Shown: positions 44,477-57,070 of the stretch, one piece after another
Numbering within the stretch: the stretch's first letter is position 1
Layout of the letters: the number at the start of each line of letters is the position of its first letter
Assembly: GCF_035594125.1 (NCBI RefSeq)
Contig: NC_087156.1
Span: forward strand, 15,816,497-15,880,496
Source: Scylla paramamosain
Lineage: Eukaryota > Arthropoda > Malacostraca > Decapoda > Portunidae
Length of the DNA stretch: 64,000 nucleotides
Direction: 5' to 3'
Made by a program: the position numbers and the translations under genes
The notes under the pieces: model-generated
Database searches by the model: none
Told to the model about the DNA's origin: nothing
What the model saw: the letters and a program-made list of their open reading frames with translations, nothing else

Positions 44477-44781
44477 CCGCATAGTGTAGTGGTCAGCACG
44501 CTCGGCTCACAACAGAGAAGGCCCGTGTTCGAGTCCCAGGAGCGGGGAGGCAAATGGGCAAGGAATCTTAATTTACTGTTCACCTAGCAGCAAGTAAATA
44601 CGGGATTTAGCCCGAGGGATTGTGGCTTCGCTGTCCCTGTGTGTGGTGTGTGAGATCTCACTCTTACCCAAAAAATCGGTCGTTATGAGCTCTGAGTTCT
44701 TTCCGTAGGGTAACAGCTGGCTGAGGTGACCTTCAGACGACCGTAGGTGAATGACAGAAACACACACACACACACACACAC
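44477..44781 (+). mobile_element. tRNA-Val-derived SINE with (AC)n tail
   Basis: The head folds like a tRNA. The A box TAGTGTAGTGGT is at 44482-44493 and the B box TGTTCGAGTCCC at 44526-44537. An anticodon stem CTCGG/CAGAG surrounds a seven-base loop with anticodon CAC (44508-44510), pointing to tRNA-Val. The acceptor stem is only partly paired, so this is not a working tRNA. The body runs on for about 220 bases (with 'GTTCACCTAGCAG', 'GAGCTCTGAGTTC', 'CAGACGACCG') and ends in an (AC)n tail at 44760-44781. From memory, elements of this build are common in decapod crustaceans; a database search was not possible. RNA polymerase III would transcribe such elements and a LINE would supply the reverse transcriptase. 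Confidence 0.82.
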
Positions 44782-44916
44782 CAAGTAGCAGTCTAAGGAT
44801 TAAACACCTATAATACAGTTTTGTGACTGGTCTCTGATCGGGGTCACACACAGGCGCGCGCGCCCAGACACACACACACACACACGGTAGTTAAGCTTGC
44901 GGAAGTGTAGTGTTAA
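44782..44916. other. Spacer with short (AC)n and (GC)n
   Basis: Contains a GCGCGCGC stretch near 44855 and an AC array at 44868-44885. Confidence 0.7.
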
Positions 44917-45095
44917 CACCACACTACCACACCATACCATACCACACCATACCACATGACTCCACCACCACCACACCACACCGCTACCAGACACCACCCC
45001 ACACCACGCCATACCACACCACATCACACCACACCACTAGCAGTACACACCACACCATACCACACACTTCACCAACCACATCACACCACCACACC
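44917..45095. repeat. Degenerate CCACA/CCATA pentanucleotide array
   Basis: Imperfect five-base units (ACCACACCATACCATACC and related) over about 180 bases. Open frames rich in His, Thr and Pro or Trp, Cys and Val are translations of this. Confidence 0.9.
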
Positions 45096-45430
45096 ACGGT
45101 ATCCTTGGCGCCCCGACCTGCCCAGCCCCACCGAGCCCCGCCAAGTTCCTCAGACCGCCGCCCCGACCCGCCGCTGCTACGATAATTTCCCGTCACATAT
45201 TTAGCGTAATTTCGAGGGTTTTGCAGGTGTTTCCAGGTGATTTAAAGGCTCGCTGTGTAGGAGTAGATGGAGGAGGTGGAGATGGAAGGTAGAGGAGGAG
45301 AGTGAGGGGGAGGGGAGAGGAGGAGGAGGTACTGAGAAGTGCAAAAAATCTACTTCGGCTCTATATCATCATTTTATATTTTTTTTTATTAGTGAAGTTT
45401 GCAGTGTTTTGATATTTTATTTATTAATAG
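45096..45430. other. GC-rich then GGA-rich non-coding DNA
   Basis: C-rich 45100-45180, then GGA words 45270-45330. Nothing recognised. Confidence 0.55.
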
Positions 45431-45439
45431 AAAAGTATA

Positions 45440-46200
45440 ACAAGTTATGGAATATGATAAAATTTTGTCTAGCTGTTTCTTTGTTTCCGGCTAAAATAAC
45501 ACTTTCGTCACTTAATAAATCTTCCTTTTATTTATTTTTTTTATTAGCACGCCTTGGATTGTTTTAGTGTCTGATTTAAGGCTTAAAAAATATAAGAAAC
45601 GTATCCCAAGTAATAATATCCAATAAGATCTACTGTAACATTTCGTATTTTTAAATTTAAAACAAGTCCGTTGCTACATTTAAAAAATATTTTCCTTATA
45701 CGAAGAGGAATTCGTGTTTTCTTTATCTATCTGGAAAGTAAATATTTTTTGTATTCAGAAAATGTAACATAATATAGTCTAGCTGAGTTTTCATTCTCGA
45801 TATTATAAGCTTTTTGTGGTCCTGTTCATAAAAATTACAGATTGTATTTTGGATTTTTCTTTATTATTGGTCAGGATGGAAATGTTTTCATATTCCAGGT
45901 ATTTATTAAAGTATTTGGCAAGTCTGAATATATAAAGCATTCCAGTCTAGCTCCATTTTTTCGAAAGGTCAATTTCAAAATGGATTAACGAACGTATTTT
46001 AAAGTTTAAAGTGACGTCATCAGTGACGTCAAGGTACCGAGACCCGGGACATCCCTCCATTCCAGTCTTTCTCTGTCAATGTTCAGTGTGTTAGTTGAAG
46101 TATATGGCAGATCAGACTATAAAGTGCAGTCCAGTCTGGGCGTGTTTCTTCTCGCGAGTCAAAATGAATTGCCGTACGTAAAAATAAGGGCCGAGACGGA
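45440..46200 (+). repeat. Degenerate interspersed tandem repeat, AT-rich
   Basis: A core 'CCAGTCTAGCT' or variant recurs near 45465, 45776, 45942 and 46130, usually preceded by a TATAA or AATAT word. The last two occurrences align over about 60 bases ('GTATTTGGCAAGTCTG' against 'GTATATGGCAGATCAG', then ATAAAG). Spacing is irregular (about 311, 166 and 188). This looks like an old decayed satellite or nested copies of an unknown element. Confidence 0.5.
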
Positions 46201-46527
46201 CATTTTTCCTGCCTCCACCCTTGCCTGTACATCAATATTTAGTTAAGACTCCGTGTGTTTCCAGACTCAGATGTGAAAGAAAACCAGAATCAACCTCGAA
46301 AATAAATAAATAATCCCAAAATGTCCCTAATAATACTTAAATAAAGTGCATGTTGCAGCCCCGTTCAGAGCGCCCACCGTGAAAACATCAGGACCAACGT
46401 TTTTTAGGTTTTTTCAGATGTTCTCCAGAATAAGATGTGTATGAAGAAATGAGGAATGGAGGGAGAGGAGATATAAGAGGAAGGAAGAATGAAGGTGGAG
46501 GATGGGTGGAGAGTGGTGGTAATAGTT
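46201..46527. other. Non-coding AT-rich DNA
   Basis: No hallmark. Ends in GGA/GAAG-rich sequence before the GTA array that borders CR1 copy A. Confidence 0.6.
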
Positions 46528-46553
46528 GTAGTGGTGGTAGTAGTAGTAGTAGC
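46528..46553. repeat. (GTA)n array at 3' border of CR1 copy A
   Basis: GTAGTGGTGGTAGTAGTAG array. The same unit in the same orientation resumes at 48545-48562, on the other side of the element. Confidence 0.9.
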
Positions 46554-46555
46554 GG

Positions 46556-48546
46556 TATACAAAGGAATACAAAGGAAAGCCAAACAGCAACAGACCTTTT
46601 GGCCCTTGCAAGGCTGTTTGGTAACTACTTTTAACTAGCTACAGGGAAGAGAGACAGGACAGCATAGCAGAAGGCTCCTCCCCACCCACCACTCTCTCCA
46701 GCTTGCGCTGCCATGGAAATAGTTGGGAAAAGTGCCATGCAGTATGGAAAAACTGACATGGAATTTTCATAGGAAAGGATGAAAGGAAGTTCTACTATTC
46801 ACCCAACGGTGAACTCTATACGCCTATCTGAAAGTTAATACAATTTATATTAAAACTGGTGTCTGTAGAATAAGAGTTTATTAGTGAATTTAGTAATTAT
46901 TCGGACAAGAAGAGAGTTTGTTGGGGATTTGCTTTTAAATATTTGCCCATTTTATTTTTGAATGATTCAGTAGTATTGCTGTTCGCAATTTCTGCAGGAA
47001 GTTTATTCCATATATTTACTATGCGATAAAAAAAAAAAAATGTTTGGTCTCGTGCGATTTAAAACGTTCGGGTATAATCTTGAACCCATTATTTATTTTT
47101 AGGTTAGAATGATCAATGGTAAAATATTTATATGCATCAATGTTACTATATCCTTTGAAAATTTTGAACACTTCAATTAGGTCTCCTCTTATCCTGCGCT
47201 TTGTTAAACTAAATAGGTTTAGTTCTTCCAGTCGTTCCTCATACGGCTTATTGCGCAATCTTGGAATCATCTTTGTGACTCTGCGCTGTATCTTTTCTAG
47301 TTTTCAATGTCTTTTTTTGTAATATGGTGACCAGAACTGTACACAGTATTCTGGATGAGGGCGCACCAGTGAATTATATAAAGCAAGTATAACCTTTTCT
47401 GATTTAAATTCAAAGGTTCTTCCAATGAACCCTACCAATTTATTTGCCGTCTTTACTGTTTCTGTGCAGTGTTGACTCGGCTTTGGGTCGTTTGATACAA
47501 CAACACCAAGATCTTTTTCTTTATCGGTACTTGACAGTGGCATGTTATTCATTACATATCTCGCCTGAACATTGTTGCTGCCGATATGTAGAATTTTACT
47601 CTTTTCTATATTGAATCTCATCTGCTATTTTTCTGCCCAGCTTGTTAGTTTTATTGAAGACACATTGCAGTTCCTGCCATTGTGACACAGACGTTACTCT
47701 ACTTGTTATTTTGGTATCGTATGCAAATTTACTTATTTTGCAATTTACCCCTTCATCAATATCATTAATGTACATCATGAAGAGTACTGGTCCTAATACA
47801 GAGCCTTGAGAAACGCCGCTATTTACCTTTTGCCACTCTGACTCTTTTCCATTTATCACTAAGCGCTGTTTTCTGTCAGAGAGCCAGTCTCTCAGCCATT
47901 TCAGGGTGTTTCCGGCAATGCCGTGAGCTTTTACTTTACTGATGAGTCTCTTATGGGGAACAGTGTCGAAAGCTATCTGGAAATCAAGGTAGATAATATC
48001 AACAGCTTTTGTCTCGTCATACAAGTTAATACTTCATAAAAGAAGTCTAGCAAGTTTATTAAGTAGGAACGCTTGGTTCGGAAACCGTGTTGAGAATCCA
48101 TTATGATTTTTTTCTTCTAAATATTTAACAATTTTTATCTCTGATTATTGTTTCCATCAGGTTGCACACTACTGAAGTGAGACTGATCGGCCTGTAATTG
48201 GCTGGGAGAGATTTATTTCCTTTTTTTAAAGATTGGCGTGACATTTGCTAGTTTCCATTCGTGTTAAACTTTACTCGCTAGTAAAGTTTTTATTGAATAA
48301 AATTGTAAGCGGTTTCACGAGGTCATTTCTTGCTTCTTTAAGAAGCCTGGGTGATACTCGTATGTTGTCTGGCCCGGGTGTTTTGTTTACGTTCATGCTC
48401 TTCGTGACTGAGAGGATTTCACTTTCTGTGATGGTGAAGTCTGGCAGCGTGGTGCCTCGTGATTGAGGCGTGGGGGTCGGCAGACTGCCCTGAACATCCT
48501 CAGTCGTGATGACTGTTGAAAAGTAATCGTTCAGGGTGTTCGCTGT
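46556..48546 (-). mobile_element. CR1-clade LINE, copy A, 5'-truncated and decayed
   Basis: Minus strand, about 2.0 kb. It starts within the segment before the reverse transcriptase (LNDYFSTVITTEDVQG ... PGPDNIRVSPRLLKE), then carries RT motifs YLDFQIAFDTVPHKRL, GVSQGSVLGPVLF and FAYDTK, then the thumb/C-terminal signature LVRPHPEYCVQFWSPYYKK and RLEELNLFSLTKRRIRGDLI, a short 3' UTR, and a 3' end of ten-base GGAATACAAA repeats (plus-strand sense). The order and wording match the CR1 clade. It is dead: several frameshifts (for example near 47654 and 48267), a shared in-frame TAG, and Asp to Tyr in the catalytic FADD box. It lies inside a GTA array. Its sister copy is at 57071-58810 in the opposite orientation. 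Confidence 0.92.
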
Positions 48547-48604
48547 AGTAGTAGTAGTAGTAGGAGGAGGAGGAGGAGGAGGAGGAGGCGGAGGAGAAGG
48601 AGGA
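48545..48604. repeat. (GTA)n then (GGA)n at 5' border of CR1 copy A
   Basis: GTA units to 48562 continue into GGA units. A second GGA array follows at 48658-48685. Confidence 0.93.
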
Positions 48605-48711
48605 GGAATAAATGAGAAATTGAGGGGGAGAACGAAGAGAAAGAGAAAATGGGAAATGGAGGAGGAGGAGGAGGAGGAGGAGGAAGGAAGGAGGAATGGA
48701 ATGAGGAGCGG

Positions 48712-48713
<2 letters not shown>

Positions 48714-48794
<81 letters not shown>

Positions 48795-48943
48795 GCAATT
48801 ATACTTAATTCATAGAAATAAAAAAAAACACCTTCCCTACGGGTACTTTCTAATGATAGTCCAGTTACTAAACAAAGGTAGGCATAATATAATCTATGAG
48901 TTGTTGCTAAGACCTCTCACCACCATACACCTCCGCTATGAGT

Positions 48944-48981
<38 letters not shown>

Positions 48982-49008
48982 ATTGTAAAAATTGTCTTGA
49001 ACGTTTAG

Positions 49009-49099
<91 letters not shown>
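48714..49099. repeat. (CT)n ... (GT)n - spacer - (GA)n
   Basis: CT array 48714-48792, GT array 48943-48978, the recurrent spacer 48979-49013, and GA array 49014-49099. The CT and GA arrays are mutually complementary, giving a possible long hairpin with a 220-base loop. Confidence 0.93.
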
Positions 49100-50004
49100 T
49101 GTCTTAGATGGAGGTGATAGGGAGAGGGATATGAGAAATGTAGAAATAAGGAAGGAGTGAGGATGGGGGAAGCGGACATGGAGTGCGGTTGAGAAAGGAG
49201 ATGTGGCTTGATTTACACGTCACGACTTCTGGCCAGTGATATTTACCCATTAAAATCCCTTGAGTTGACATGTCGCTTTAGCTGAAAATAAGAGTAGGAA
49301 GGCTGTTTCATCAAGTAGGGAGCCGTCTGTACATGTTCTCTCCTCCTTCCCTATTTTACCCACCCATCTACTTACTACCTAAATACGTTCTTTCTTCTCT
49401 TCTTTCATTCATTCCTGCATTCACCTACCCAATCAGCCACCTATCCATCTACCTACCAATACTTTATACTCACGTATGTATTATAGTGTATAGATGTTCC
49501 TAGCTTCCTTCCCTTCTTACCTATCCGTCTACCGACTACGTTCTTCCCCCTCCTTCTTTCCCTCCCCGTATTCACCTATCCAACCATCTAGCCAGCTATA
49601 CCTACTTAACCACCCAGCCATCCAATCACCGCACCTCCTCTCTCCTCGTAACCTGACTCCGATACCGCCGTGGCTTCTAGAATAATTGAGTGAGTGCGCA
49701 GCCCGCGACTAGGGGCTCCATAGTACCTTTCAATTACCCGTAGCGGCAGCAGTATGCGGCGCGCCTCTTACCCCCCGCCGCGTGAGGGCCCTGATATCAT
49801 CCCTAATTATACCGGCGGCGAGGAAAGTCACCCTGTAAAAGAATAGTAAGTGTGTCGCCCTGAGCACCCCGGAGGTCACTGAGAATTCATCAGATAAACG
49901 AGGAACAATCAGGAAGCTGCCTCCATTGTGCCTGCCTGATTGCACCGGATGAGAGTCCTCTCGAGGATAATTCCCTTAACGTCATACTTATTCTGCTCCT
50001 CCTC

Positions 50005-50006
<2 letters not shown>
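49100..50006. other. Non-coding DNA; repeat-free block 49690-49970
   Basis: CCATCTACC-type words at 49360-49460 and 49560-49620. The 49690-49970 block is complex (CCTAATTATACCGGCGGC, GATTGCACC) and may be regulatory. No exon supported. Confidence 0.5.
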
Positions 50007-50059
<53 letters not shown>

Positions 50060-50176
50060 AATTATTGTTATTCTTCTTTTGTCCTCCTCCTCCTCCTCCT
50101 CCTCCTCCTCCTCCTCCTCCTCCTCCTCCTCCTCCTCCTCCTACTACTACTACTACTACTACTACTATTACTGCTG

Positions 50177-50220
<44 letters not shown>
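50007..50220. repeat. Compound (TTG)n, (CCT)n, (CTA)n
   Basis: TTG array 50007-50060, short spacer, CCT array 50083-50141, directly joined to a CTA array 50142-50220 with a small GCT interruption. Confidence 0.96.
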
Positions 50221-50223
<3 letters not shown>

Positions 50224-50841
50224 GTTCGACTCATTCACATCTTCAACTAAAAAAGAAAATAGTAAAGCGGTGTTGCGGAAGATTTTATTGCGTGATAATG
50301 AAGAAAACTCGTGTGTGTGTGTGTGTGTGTGTGTGTTGAGACTTGCTTCTCCCACTGTATTCATATTTCATCGTGCAGCCTTTAATGAAGACATCACAAT
50401 ACTCGTGTGGCAAAGAAAAAGAAGCAGAAGAAGGAAAAAAAATAACAATCAACCAGACTCTTGTAGCAAACCTGCAGACACACTAGAAGGAATAAAGAGA
50501 AGGGCTTCATTACACAGTGGACGAGCAAACAGCAGTTGATAATGGTGAAGGCACTCAGGCAGATGACGAAATGCTCTGCTGCCAACGTGTACTTAACTCT
50601 AACGGCGATGGAAGGGGAGGAGGCGAAACGAAGCGTGCAAGGGCGCGGGGCATCTGCTCATGCTATGGCTATGGTCTCTGATCACGACACTTAAGAGGCA
50701 CGAACCTATTTATATCTCTGGCCTTCGCGGGTATTACCTTGCTCACTACTACTATTATTACTGCTACTACTTCGACTACTAATACTTCTATTCCTGTTAT
50801 TACTACTGATTATGTTGCTGCTGCCACTGTTACTAATGTTG
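50221..50841. other. Non-coding DNA with short (GT)n
   Basis: GT array 50311-50336. CTA/ATT words begin at 50745. No exon. Confidence 0.6.
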
Positions 50842-51080
<239 letters not shown>

Positions 51081-51115
51081 TCTGTCTTATTCCCTTCTTT
51101 CTCTTCATCCATGCG

Positions 51116-51419
<304 letters not shown>

Positions 51420-51471
51420 TTTTCTTCCAGCTTCCCTCGCCCAGAAGTCTTTTCTCATTCCATCTTTCCGT

Positions 51472-51475
<4 letters not shown>

Positions 51476-51556
<81 letters not shown>
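51476..51556. repeat. (CT)n microsatellite
   Basis: About 40 CT units; complementary to the GA array at 51820-51918. Confidence 0.97.
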
Positions 51557-51558
<2 letters not shown>

Positions 51559-51815
51559 TTCAGACGCATCAGCTTTCTTTTTCTCACTCTTTCTCATTCT
51601 AATGCCACATACCACCTCGTCTTTCACTCTCACACCCACACTCCACATTATTCTTTTTTCACCTCTCTCAGAAGCCATCCCAATATTCTCTCAGACGTCA
51701 TTATCTTTCTTTCCATTCCGTCTCTCATTTAGACTGCAGTCACTAGCACAAATAACTGCTACTATGACTATACTGTGAGATATTATTTAGTTTCAAGGTT
51801 TAGAAATTGAATTCT

Positions 51816-53340
<1,525 letters not shown>

Positions 53341-53626
53341 TATTTACATCCCTGTGTATTCCCTCTCCATCCTTCCCATCTCCTCAATTTTTCCTCTTCC
53401 TACTTTTACTTCCTATAAATATTTTCCTCTTTCTCTATTATCCATAACCTTCTCGTCTTCCTCTCATATCTTTCACCGTTCCTATTTCATATGTTCATCC
53501 TTTCCCTTAATTGCCTCTATTTTCTCTCCTAATTAACATCCTTCCTTTCTCTCTTTTCCTCTCTATTTTTTTTTCCGAGAGTAATTAAGTCACCGAGGTC
53601 AGAAAGAAGTGTTTGTAGTTTATCTG

Positions 53627-53793
<167 letters not shown>

Positions 53794-53916
53794 CGAGAGA
53801 ATAATAATATAGTTTTGCCATCCAGATTTGATTACCAAGTGTCTCATTTTTTCCTCGGTTCATGAAGTCTTAATCTCATGAAAATTTTTGTGATTTTTCC
53901 CCGTTTTTGTCATAGC

Positions 53917-53945
53917 TTATAATAATAATAATAATAATAATAATA
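53917..53945 (-). repeat. (TTA)n 3' tail of LINE copy C
   Basis: AAT array on the plus strand directly beyond the LINE 3' UTR; read in the element's orientation it follows AATAAAGTTTATA and is the likely tail. Confidence 0.8.
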
Positions 53946-54231
53946 TAAACTTTATTCAGTCTTTTGTACATACATTGTATAAAAGAAACTTTGTTCGGAC
54001 TGGGCTCTAGTCTACATACTGTCATTAAAATAAGAATAAGAAAATATGAAAATAGTTCACATAGTAAAAATTCACACAATCATACAATGAAGCTGATATT
54101 ACTGTTAAGCATTTTAATGCTCCTAGGTACAAATGAATTTTTATATCGTGAGGTTCGTTGTACAGGTGCTTGTAATCTTCTGCCTGATCTTAAGTACACA
54201 TAATTATGATGAAGCGGGTGTGTCTCATCCA

Positions 54232-55329
54232 TCATAATTTTTTTGCTTGTTTTATGACATTTACTTTATATATCTCCTCCAGTGGCATCACATTTGCCCC
54301 TAACCTTTTAGCCTGTTTTACTATTTTATTGAGTTTATTTTTATCCTTACATCTGAGAGTACTGAACCAAGTGGTTATTGAAAAAGTTATGATGGATTCA
54401 ACAATTGATTTATATAGTAATGAAATAATAGTTTTATCTACCCTAATGTTGTTTAAGATGCGAAGGTGATGCACCCGTTGGTTACACTTGCTATAAACTA
54501 GTTTTGTGTTGCTGTTCCCAGTGAGTTTGTTATCTATCATTATTCCTAGATATTTATACTCATCCACCCTTTCTACAGTTTGTGATTTTATTACAAGTTG
54601 TGCTGGAGGGATCTGATTTTTCCTAAAGTCAATGATCATCTCCTTAGTTTTTAAAACATTTAGATTTAAATAATTCTGGTCACTCCATAAAACAAAGTGG
54701 TTCACTTGGCTGAGAAAGTTGTTTTCATCACCATTAGATATTTTCCCAATTATAGCAGTGTCATCTGCATATTTCATGATAGTGACATTTCTATGATTAC
54801 TTTGACAGTCATTTGTATAAATTGTGAATAGTATCGGTGAAAGCACACATCCCTGTGGAGCTCCTGTATTGGTGGTTAGAATATCAGATTTTATGTTTGA
54901 TATACTGACAAACTGTGTTCGGTTTAAAAGGAAATCTAGAATCCATGAAATAAGGTTGCTGTTTACATTCATATTTAAGAGCTTGTCAATAAGTAGGTGA
55001 GGTTGAATGGTGTTGAAAGCACTACTAAAGTCAACATATAGTATACGAATATAAGAGTTTAAAGTTTCCAGATGGCTAGTTATTTCATGGTTCATGGTTA
55101 GGACAGCGTCTTGGACACTTCTACCAGCGGAATAAGCAAACTGTCGTGGATCACAATACTCAATTACATCTCTGCACAAGATATTCTTGACAATACTCTC
55201 GAAACACTTAAATATCACGCATGTGAGCGCCACAGGCCTAAAATCATTGTTTACTTTAGGAGAACGAGTTTTGGGTATGGGGATGATTTTTTGATAATTT
55301 CCATTGGGCTGGGACTTTACTTTGGTCAA
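54232..55329 (-). pseudogene. LINE copy C: reverse transcriptase part of ORF2
   Basis: Copies the element RNA into DNA at the nick. The 365-codon open frame includes FRPVALTCVIFKCFE, YVDFSSAFNTIQPHLL (motif A), GAPQGCVLSPILF (motif B), the intact catalytic YADD box, KTKEMIIDFRK and YKYLGIMIDNKL (thumb), and IITFSITTWFSTL. It joins the endonuclease frame only across the 55287-55292 T run (one base too many or too few). Catalytic residues are present, so this part is close to functional in sequence. Confidence 0.9.
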
Positions 55330-56700
55330 GGGATGCCTGAAATAATTTATGTAAAGGGAGTGTTAACTGCTCACGACATGACTTCAGTACTCTGGCACTC
55401 ACACCATCGGGACCACATGCTTTCCCAGTCTTCACTCTTTTTAAAGAATTACAAACTTCCTTAAGGGATATTTCGATACGCCTATCATTTGTGTTGCTTA
55501 ACAGTGATCTTAAATTTGCATTATTATTTTCAAAGTTGTGTATATCAAATCTGGCAAAAAATGTGTTCAGTTCGTTAGCGTATTCTTTGGTGATATTTTG
55601 TTCTGATATTTTTTGCTTTGTTTGATAACCACTTAATTGTTTCAGTCCTTGCCACGCGTCTTTCAGGTTATTAGTTCTAAACTGGCGTTCTACCTTCTCT
55701 TTATATGTTTTCTTGGCACTCGATATTTTTCTTTCTAGCCTTTTCTGTATTGATTTCACTTGGTTACGGTCACTTGATAGGGCTCTTTTCTTTTCATTTA
55801 AAATGATTTTTAGATCTTTCTTTACCCAGGGCTTATTATTAGGAAATATGGTTACTGTTTTTGATGGAACAATCATTTCTGTACAGAACACTATATAAGA
55901 CGTCATTACGTCTACGTTGGCATCGATATCTGAGTTATCGTCGTATAATACTGACCAATCCGTGGACATGAAGCACCCTTGGAGTTCGCAGATGGATTCC
56001 TCACTCCAGCGTTTAATTGTCACTTTTTTCTGTTTTTCCCGTTTAAGTTTCTGTTTGTATACCGGCATACAATATAACATATTATGGTCAGAATTTCCAA
56101 GTGGGGTTTTCTTCACAACACGGTAACCGTCTTTGATATTACAAAACATGAGGTCTAGTGTGCTGTCTCCCCTAGTTGTACACTTCACATATTGCTCGTA
56201 TGCTGGTATTTGGTCGTGAAAATTACACCCGTTAAAATCACCAACGATAATTTTGACACTTTCAGGGCAGCTAGTTTCAAATTTATTAATGCTATTTAAT
56301 AGTAGTTCACTTGCAACTGACATATTGGCAGATGGAGGTATGTACACATTAAAAATAAATACGTTGTTAAACTCTCTGGGTAAATAATAAGGTCTACAAG
56401 ATACAACTAAAAATTCTAGGTTATCACAACAATGAGTCTCCTTGGTTGTTACGTTATTGCACCATTTGTCGTTAATGAATACAGCAACACCACCTCCACT
56501 TTTTTTCATAGTGTTTTTTCCTGTCAGCCCTGACCATCCTGAAACCATCTAATGATACAGTACCATCGCCATCCCTTTCCTCTAACCAAGTTTCGGTAAC
56601 GGAAATTATTGCACTGTTTCTATATTCATTTAAAAATCTGCAGTTTGCGGCGAGTTCATCCGTCTTGTTCCTGAGTGAACGAACATTTCCAAACATTACC
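55290..56700 (-). pseudogene. LINE copy C: endonuclease part of ORF2
   Basis: Nicks target DNA to prime reverse transcription. Visible motifs: NVRSLRNKTDELAANCRFL at the start, TETWLEE, SGGGVAVFIN, VGDFNGCNF and the catalytic GNSDHNMLYC. A linker with basic residues follows, then the pre-RT signature ACGPDGVSARVLKSC and LTLPLHKLFQ. One frameshift lies in the T runs at 56500-56519 (plus-strand view), between FRMVRADR and the SGGGVAVF segment. The open frame ends just after a second homopolymer at 55287-55292, where the reading passes to the RT frame. Confidence 0.9.
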
Positions 56701-56770
56701 GTCGGTAGCGGAGTCCTGTTCCCTCGTCTCTTGACGAGATCTTATGATTTAAATTTTATTGTTCCATCTG

Positions 56771-56919
56771 TAAGGTCTCTAATTTTGCTTCCCATTCACT
56801 TCTCATTCACTTGTACGATCTGTTATTTTTTTTTTTGTTGCTTTTTTTGTCCTTTCATACGATTACCGCTCTATTTTCTTATCCTGTTCCCATTAGAAGT
56901 AACATTTTCTTTCTCATTC
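56771..56919. other. T-rich spacer
   Basis: Contains T run 56826-56837. May include the 5' boundary of LINE copy C; nothing else visible. Confidence 0.5.
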
Positions 56920-57070
56920 TCCTCCTCCACCTCCTCTTCCTCCCCCTCTCCTCCTCCTCCTCCTCCTCCTCCTCCTCCTCCTTCTCCTCCTCCTCCTCCT
57001 CCTCCTCCTCCTCCTCCTCCTCCTCCTCCTCCTCCTCCTCCTCCTCCTCCTCCTCCTCCTCCTCCTCCTC
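56920..57070. repeat. (CCT)n array at 5' border of CR1 copy B
   Basis: About 130 bases of CCT units with a few CTT or CCA steps, ending exactly where CR1 copy B begins. CCT resumes at 58811 beyond its 3' end. Confidence 0.95.

Larger units (their letters stand above)
53946..56770 (-). mobile_element. LINE of the CR1/L2/Rex1 assemblage, copy C, nearly complete ORF2
   Basis: Minus strand, about 2.8 kb, comprising an apurinic-type endonuclease, a reverse transcriptase, a ~290 base 3' UTR and a TTA-repeat tail. It starts near TPLPTVMFGNVRSLRNK, a usual opening of the endonuclease domain in this group, so the upstream ORF1 part is missing or beyond recognition. Only two single-base frameshifts, both in A/T homopolymers, interrupt the coding region, so the copy is young or the errors come from sequencing. 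The exact 5' boundary in the T-rich 56740-56870 region is not certain. Clade is inferred from motif wording; a phylogeny would be needed to separate L2 from Rex1. Confidence 0.9.

Noticed and set aside
44477..44550. A functional tRNA-Val gene
   Set aside because: The acceptor stem has mismatches and the sequence continues into a SINE body with an AC tail.
44800..45196. Overlapping open frames on both strands near 45 kb
   Set aside because: They are translations of the CCACA/CCATA pentanucleotide array.
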